Shown: positions 7,018 through 10,440 of the stretch, in pieces
Layout of the letters: each line of letters starts with the position of its first letter
Position numbering within the stretch: position 1 is the stretch's first letter
Source of the DNA: Gemmatimonadaceae bacterium
GTDB lineage: Bacteria > Gemmatimonadota > Gemmatimonadetes > Gemmatimonadales > Gemmatimonadaceae
Direction of reading: 5' to 3'
Assembly: GCA_025936015.1 (NCBI GenBank)
Contig: JAICUE010000053.1
Coordinates: forward strand, 1-10,440
Length of the DNA stretch: 10,440 bases
Notes under the pieces: generated by a model
What the model was told of the DNA's origin: nothing
The model's database searches: none
What the model saw: the letters and a program-made list of their open reading frames with translations, nothing else
Made by a program: the position numbers and the translations under genes

Positions 7018-8094
7018 CTGGGGGAGCACGTCGGTGAATGTCGCTCCCTTGAGCATGACCGCCCGCATCAGCCGGACGAAGTGCATGATCGGGCTGGCGG
7101 CGGCGATCCACTGCGCCCACGCCGGCATCCCGCGCACCGGCGTGAACAGCCCGCTCATCAGCAGGTAGACCATCAGGATCGAGAAGGTGACGAACATCGC
7201 CTGCTGCTGGGTCTCGGCGACGGTCGACACCCAGAGCCCGATGCCGAGCGCGGCCAGCAGGTAGATCGCGGCGGCAAGGAAGATCAGCAGCAGGCTGCCG
7301 CGAATCGGGACGTCGAAGGCGATCCTGGCTAGCGTGAGGCCTAACGCGAGATCGACGAGGGCGAGGCTCCAGAGCGGGATCAGCTTGGCGGCGATGAAGG
7401 TCGCTCGCGGGATCGGGGTGACGTTGAGCTGGTCGAGGGTGCCGGCCTCCTTCTCGCGGACGATGTTCATCGCGGTGAGAAGGGTACCGATCACCGTCAC
7501 GAGGACGACGAGGATCCCGGGCACCATATAGTCGCGATACTGGAGGTTGGCGTTGTACCACCCGCGCCGCCGCACCTCGATCACCGGGCGCCCCGCGCGC
7601 GGCAACGGCTCGCGATCGGCGCCCGTCAGCGTCAGCGCCGGATGGGCCGTGCTTCGGAGTTCGCGCGAGTAGGCGGCGAGGATCTGCGCCGCGTACGCCT
7701 GCATCACCCCCGCCGCCGCCCCGTCCTCGGCGTTGACGATGAACTGGAGCGACGCGCTCCCGACCCGGACGACGTCGCGCTCGAAGTCGCGCGGGATGAC
7801 GAGAATGATGTCGGTTCTTCCGGCGAGCATCGCGTCATCGGCGAGCGCAACGGAGGGCGATGCATCCGAGACCTCGAAGCGCTTCGACGCAGTGAGCCGG
7901 TCGACGACACCACGCGACGTCGTGCTGTGGTCGTGGTCGACGACATAGAGTCGCGCACTCTTGACCTCGAAGGTCGCCGCGTTGGCGAGGATCAGCAGCT
8001 GCGCGAGCGGGACGACGAACACCATCCCCAGGATCACGTGGTCGCGGAAGATCTGCAAAAACTCCTTCCGCAGGAGGAATCGCAGCGCGCGCAT
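6943..8094 (-). CDS. ABC-2 type transporter permease (YbhR-like), second permease
   Basis: A 383-residue inner-membrane subunit of a multidrug-type ABC exporter. Layout: a cytoplasmic N-terminus (RFLLRKEFLQIFRDH), TM1 (about 20-38), a large extracytoplasmic domain (about 40-185), then five membrane segments (about 190-212, 232-256, 266-292, 298-320, 356-375). The ABC-2 motif REKEAGTLDQLNVTP (213-227) follows TM2 and should contact the ATPase. ATG 8094 starts two bases after the stop of the first permease, so the pair is translationally coupled and probably forms a heterodimer. An in-frame extension up to 8562 is open but antisense-like and lacks membrane protein character. It is the last gene of the minus-strand operon; its 3' end overlaps the convergent SDR gene by 75 bp. 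A TTA codon in CGTTAGGC lies at 7339-7346. Confidence 0.93.
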   Translation of the reverse strand: MRALRFLLRKEFLQIFRDHVILGMVFVVPLAQLLILANAATFEVKSARLYVVDHDHSTTSRGVVDRLTASKRFEVSDASPSVALADDAMLAGRTDIILVIPRDFERDVVRVGSASLQFIVNAEDGAAAGVMQAYAAQILAAYSRELRSTAHPALTLTGADREPLPRAGRPVIEVRRRGWYNANLQYRDYMVPGILVVLVTVIGTLLTAMNIVREKEAGTLDQLNVTPIPRATFIAAKLIPLWSLALVDLALGLTLARIAFDVPIRGSLLLIFLAAAIYLLAALGIGLWVSTVAETQQQAMFVTFSILMVYLLMSGLFTPVRGMPAWAQWIAAASPIMHFVRLMRAVMLKGATFTDVLPQLAMLALIGTIVLTLAVRQYRKRAA

Positions 8095-8096
8095 CG

Positions 8097-9227
8097 TCAG
8101 GCCAGCCGCGGCTGGAAGGTGCGGATCGCCGCTGCCATCAGCACGAGCAGCATCGCGCCGAGGATGAGCAGCGGTTGCCAGAGGACGAGGAGTCCTGCTC
8201 CCTTGAGCATGATCCCGCGCGCGACGATGATGAACCAGCGCGCCGGCACCACGATCGTGAAAGGCCGCAGCCAGCCGGGCAGGCTCGCGATCGGGAAGAT
8301 CATCCCGGAGAGCATCAGGTTCGGCAGCATCGTGCCGGCCATCGCGGCCAGCATCGCCGCCCGCTGCGAGTTGGTGACCGACGCGATCAGCACGCCTAAC
8401 GCGAGCCCGACCAGCGCATAGAGCAGGCTGGCGAGGAGCAGCAGTACGATGCTGCCACGAAAGGGGACGTGGAAGATCACCCACGCAGCCAGGAGCGCGG
8501 TGACCACGTTGGCGAAGGCGAGCAGCAGGTACGGCAGAACCTTCCCGACGATGATCTGCCACGGGCGAAGCGGCGAGACCAGCAGCACCTCGAGCGTCCC
8601 GCGCTCCTTCTCCCGCGACAGCGAGATCGCGGTCATCAGCGCGGTGACCAGCGTCAGGACGAGCGCGATCAAGCCGGGCACGAAGAGATTCGCGCTCGAC
8701 AGCGTCGGGTTGTAGCGCATCCGCGTCACCGGGATGATCCGCGCCGCCCCCGCGCCGGCGCCGATCTCCGTCTCGTACGCGGTGATCACCGCACTCGCGT
8801 AGGCGATCATCGTCATCCCGGTATTCGGGTCGGATGCGTCGCTAATGAGCGACAGCGCCGCCGGCGTGCCATCCGCCAGGTGACCAGCGAATCCCGGTTC
8901 GAACGCAATTGCGATGTCGGCGTCTCCGCGGCGAAACAGCGGCTCGACCGCGGCCAGCACCGGTGTCGTCGCGACTACGTCGAAGCGTCCGTTGCCGGCG
9001 AAGCGCGAACGGAGCGCGAGCGATGCGTAGTCAGGCGACGGATCGACGAACACGATGCGGATGTCGTGCACTTCGCTTCGCAACGCGAAGCCGAACAGCA
9101 CGACCATCGCCAGCGGCAGGAGCAGCAGTACGACGAGCGTCTGCCGGTCGCGCAGGATGTGCCGCAGCTCCTTCGTCATGAACGCGACGAGCGCATGCGA
9201 GCGCATCACTGCCCGCCGCTCAGCCAT
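8097..9227 (-). CDS. ABC-2 type transporter permease (YbhS-like), first permease
   Basis: A 376-residue inner-membrane exporter subunit with the same plan as its downstream partner: N-terminal amphipathic FMTKELRHILRDRQT, TM1 (about 30-49), an extracytoplasmic domain (about 50-180), then five membrane segments (about 182-203, 228-252, 259-284, 292-315, 344-367). SREKERGTLEVLLVSPLRPWQ (204-224) is the ABC-2 coupling motif. I chose ATG 9227, whose codon overlaps the ATPase stop by 8 bp; ATG 9206 and 9179 are in-frame alternatives and the N-terminal helix would survive with either. In YbhFSR-type systems the two permeases form the pore for export of drugs or small molecules, often with a HlyD-type partner encoded upstream; that region is outside the window. 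One TTA codon lies in CGTTAGGC (8394-8401). Confidence 0.93.
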   Translation of the reverse strand: MAERRAVMRSHALVAFMTKELRHILRDRQTLVVLLLLPLAMVVLFGFALRSEVHDIRIVFVDPSPDYASLALRSRFAGNGRFDVVATTPVLAAVEPLFRRGDADIAIAFEPGFAGHLADGTPAALSLISDASDPNTGMTMIAYASAVITAYETEIGAGAGAARIIPVTRMRYNPTLSSANLFVPGLIALVLTLVTALMTAISLSREKERGTLEVLLVSPLRPWQIIVGKVLPYLLLAFANVVTALLAAWVIFHVPFRGSIVLLLLASLLYALVGLALGVLIASVTNSQRAAMLAAMAGTMLPNLMLSGMIFPIASLPGWLRPFTIVVPARWFIIVARGIMLKGAGLLVLWQPLLILGAMLLVLMAAAIRTFQPRLA

Positions 9228-9963
9228 GCGCCGCCGCCGCCGACGGACGCGCAAGCTGCACGAACACTTCATCGAGCGACGGCGCGTCGAACCGCGCCTT
9301 CAACTCGGCGGGTGTCCCCATCGCCGCGATTCGTCCATCGACCATGATCGAGACCCGATCGCAGTACTCTGCCTCATCGAGGTAATGCGTCGTGACGAAC
9401 ACCGTCGTCCCCCGCGCCGCGGCGGCATAGATCATCTCCCAGAACTGGCGCCGCGTGATCGGGTCGACCCCGCCGGTCGGCTCGTCGAGGAAGACCACCG
9501 CCGGCTGATGGAGGAGTGCGACCGAGAACGCCAGCTTCTGCTTCCAGCCTAACGGCAGCGCGGACACCCGCTCGTCGGTCGCCTTCTCCAGCCTCAACGC
9601 CTGCACCATCGCGTCGCTGCGCTCGCGGATCTCGGCGTCGGACAGCCCGTAGATTCCGCCGTAGAGCGTCACATTCTCGCGAACCGTCAGGTCCTCATAG
9701 AGCGAGAATCGCTGGCTCATGTATCCGATGCGCCGGCGGATCTCGTCCGACTGCGTCCGGACGTCGAAGCCCGCGACGTGCGCCTCGCCAGCACTCGGCG
9801 CGAGGAGCCCGATCAGCATCTTGATGGCGGTCGTTTTCCCCGCCCCGTTGGCGCCGAGGAAGCCGAAGACCTCGCCCTGCTTCACGTCGAAGGTGATCGC
9901 GTCCACCGCGGTGAAGCTGCCGAACCGCCTGGTGAGGTCGCGCACGTCGATCGCGAGCGTCAC
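9220..9963 (-). CDS. ABC exporter ATP-binding protein (second, complete ATPase half of a YbhF-like pair)
   Basis: A 247-residue cytoplasmic ATPase with a single nucleotide-binding domain. Seen: Walker [10 protein letters not shown] (37-45), Q-loop Gln84 in [15 protein letters not shown], signature region [13 protein letters not shown] (134-146) in place of LSGGQ, Walker B VVFLDEP (156-162), D-loop GGVDP, and H-loop His193 in [15 protein letters not shown]. The LPLGWKQ-type signature is shared with the C-terminal half of YbhF/RbbA-type proteins. All catalytic residues are present. The GTG start at 9963 overlaps the previous ATPase stop (GTGA, 9960-9963), and its own stop overlaps the first permease. 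In E. coli YbhF the two ATPase domains are one polypeptide; here they are separate genes. The TTA codon for Leu138 in the signature lies in CGTTAGGC. Confidence 0.93.
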   Translation of the reverse strand: MTLAIDVRDLTRRFGSFTAVDAITFDVKQGEVFGFLGANGAGKTTAIKMLIGLLAPSAGEAHVAGFDVRTQSDEIRRRIGYMSQRFSLYEDLTVRENVTLYGGIYGLSDAEIRERSDAMVQALRLEKATDERVSALPLGWKQKLAFSVALLHQPAVVFLDEPTGGVDPITRRQFWEMIYAAAARGTTVFVTTHYLDEAEYCDRVSIMVDGRIAAMGTPAELKARFDAPSLDEVFVQLARPSAAAAHG

Positions 9964-10440
9964 GCGGCCGCCTTCTCCGGCGCACCCATCAGCGCCATGA
10001 AGGTGTCCTCGATGCCCGGCGCGATCGGTGTCACCCGCGGGTCCGGGAATCCGTGCGCGGCGAGGTACGCCCGTATCTCATCCGCAATCGCAGCGACCGG
10101 CGCGCCGGCGCGTGCGTCGCTGTAGTGCAGCTCGTCGCCGAAGGGAAAGACCGACGCGGCGTGCGGATACTCGCGCAGCGCACGGATCAATCCGGAGCGA
10201 TCGCGTCCACGCACCGAGAACAACGGATGTGGAAAGCGCTGGCCGATCGCGGCTGGCGCGTCGATGGCAAGGATGCGGCCGAGCTGCATCAGTGCGACCC
10301 GATCGCAGCGGCTCGCCTCGTCCATGTACGGCGTCGAGACGAGGATCGTCAGGCCTGACGCCTTGAGCTGGGCGAGGAGGTCCCAGAACTCCCGCCGCGA
10401 GACGGCATCGACGCCGGTGGTCGGCTCGTCGAGGAAGAGA
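9960..10440 (-). CDS. ABC exporter ATP-binding protein (first ATPase half, 5' partial)
   Basis: The frame is open to the right window edge, so only the C-terminal ~159 residues are visible and the start, Walker A and signature are missing. Visible parts are Walker B LFLDEP, D-loop [13 protein letters not shown], and [14 protein letters not shown] where the H-loop His is expected. That position is Pro (codon 10329-10331), so this site is probably catalytically impaired; the N-terminal ATPase of YbhF also has a non-His residue there, as far as I recall. A C-terminal regulatory-type extension (about 100 residues, ending [12 protein letters not shown]) follows. It is coupled to ATPase 2 by a 4-bp overlap. 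The two products probably form an asymmetric heterodimer driving the two permeases (inference). Confidence 0.9.
   Translation of the reverse strand, partial: LFLDEPTTGVDAVSRREFWDLLAQLKASGLTILVSTPYMDEASRCDRVALMQLGRILAIDAPAAIGQRFPHPLFSVRGRDRSGLIRALREYPHAASVFPFGDELHYSDARAGAPVAAIADEIRAYLAAHGFPDPRVTPIAPGIEDTFMALMGAPEKAAA

Noticed and set aside
8095..8562. Upstream extension of permease 2 to 8562
   Set aside because: The extra sequence lies within permease 1, is not hydrophobic, and the normal ABC-2 N-terminus begins at ATG 8094.
8469..9347. 292-residue plus-strand open frame opposite permease 1
   Set aside because: It is a low-complexity, Arg/Gln/His-rich shadow of a clear membrane protein on the other strand.

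Overview
The window is high-GC DNA, by eye about two thirds G+C or more. Genes are tightly packed, with GTG starts and short overlaps. The gene content (a secreted BIG2/PKD/FIMAH nuclease, an orphan PAS histidine kinase, a class B flavin monooxygenase operon and a YbhFSR-like ABC exporter) fits a free-living soil or environmental bacterium. Gemmatimonadota or a similar high-GC phylum is a plausible guess, but no marker gene here settles it. I saw no rRNA, tRNA, CRISPR array, IS element or phage gene.

Layout. (1) 1-1758, plus strand: the 3' part of a secreted multidomain nuclease, BIG2-like, then DNA/RNA non-specific endonuclease, two PKD domains and a C-terminal FIMAH-like domain. A perfect 17-bp inverted repeat with A4/T4 flanks (1783-1817) follows as a terminator. 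(2) 1883-3337, plus: a soluble PAS-HisKA-HATPase histidine kinase with no partner regulator beside it. Just upstream are a sigma-54-like -24/-12 element and an overlapping AT-rich dyad. (3) 3442-7017, plus: a three-gene overlapping operon of FMO/BVMO-type flavin monooxygenase, HSL-family alpha/beta hydrolase and short-chain dehydrogenase. The order matches the start of the mycobacterial mymA operon (Rv3083-lipR-Rv3085). (4) 6943-10440, minus: an ABC-2 exporter operon, read right to left as ATPase 1 (cut by the window edge), ATPase 2, permease 1 and permease 2. It resembles YbhF-YbhS-YbhR, but the two ATPase halves are separate overlapping genes.

The plus-strand SDR gene and the last minus-strand permease gene converge and overlap by 75 bp, with no terminator visible between them.

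The least expected signal is at the word level. The octamer GCCTAACG (or its complement CGTTAGGC) occurs seven times between 3348 and 9554, and every in-frame TTA leucine codon I found (five of five) lies inside it. A second word, CGTCATAACG, occurs three times, each in frame as Val-Ile-Thr with a rare ATA codon. I know of no published description of either word.
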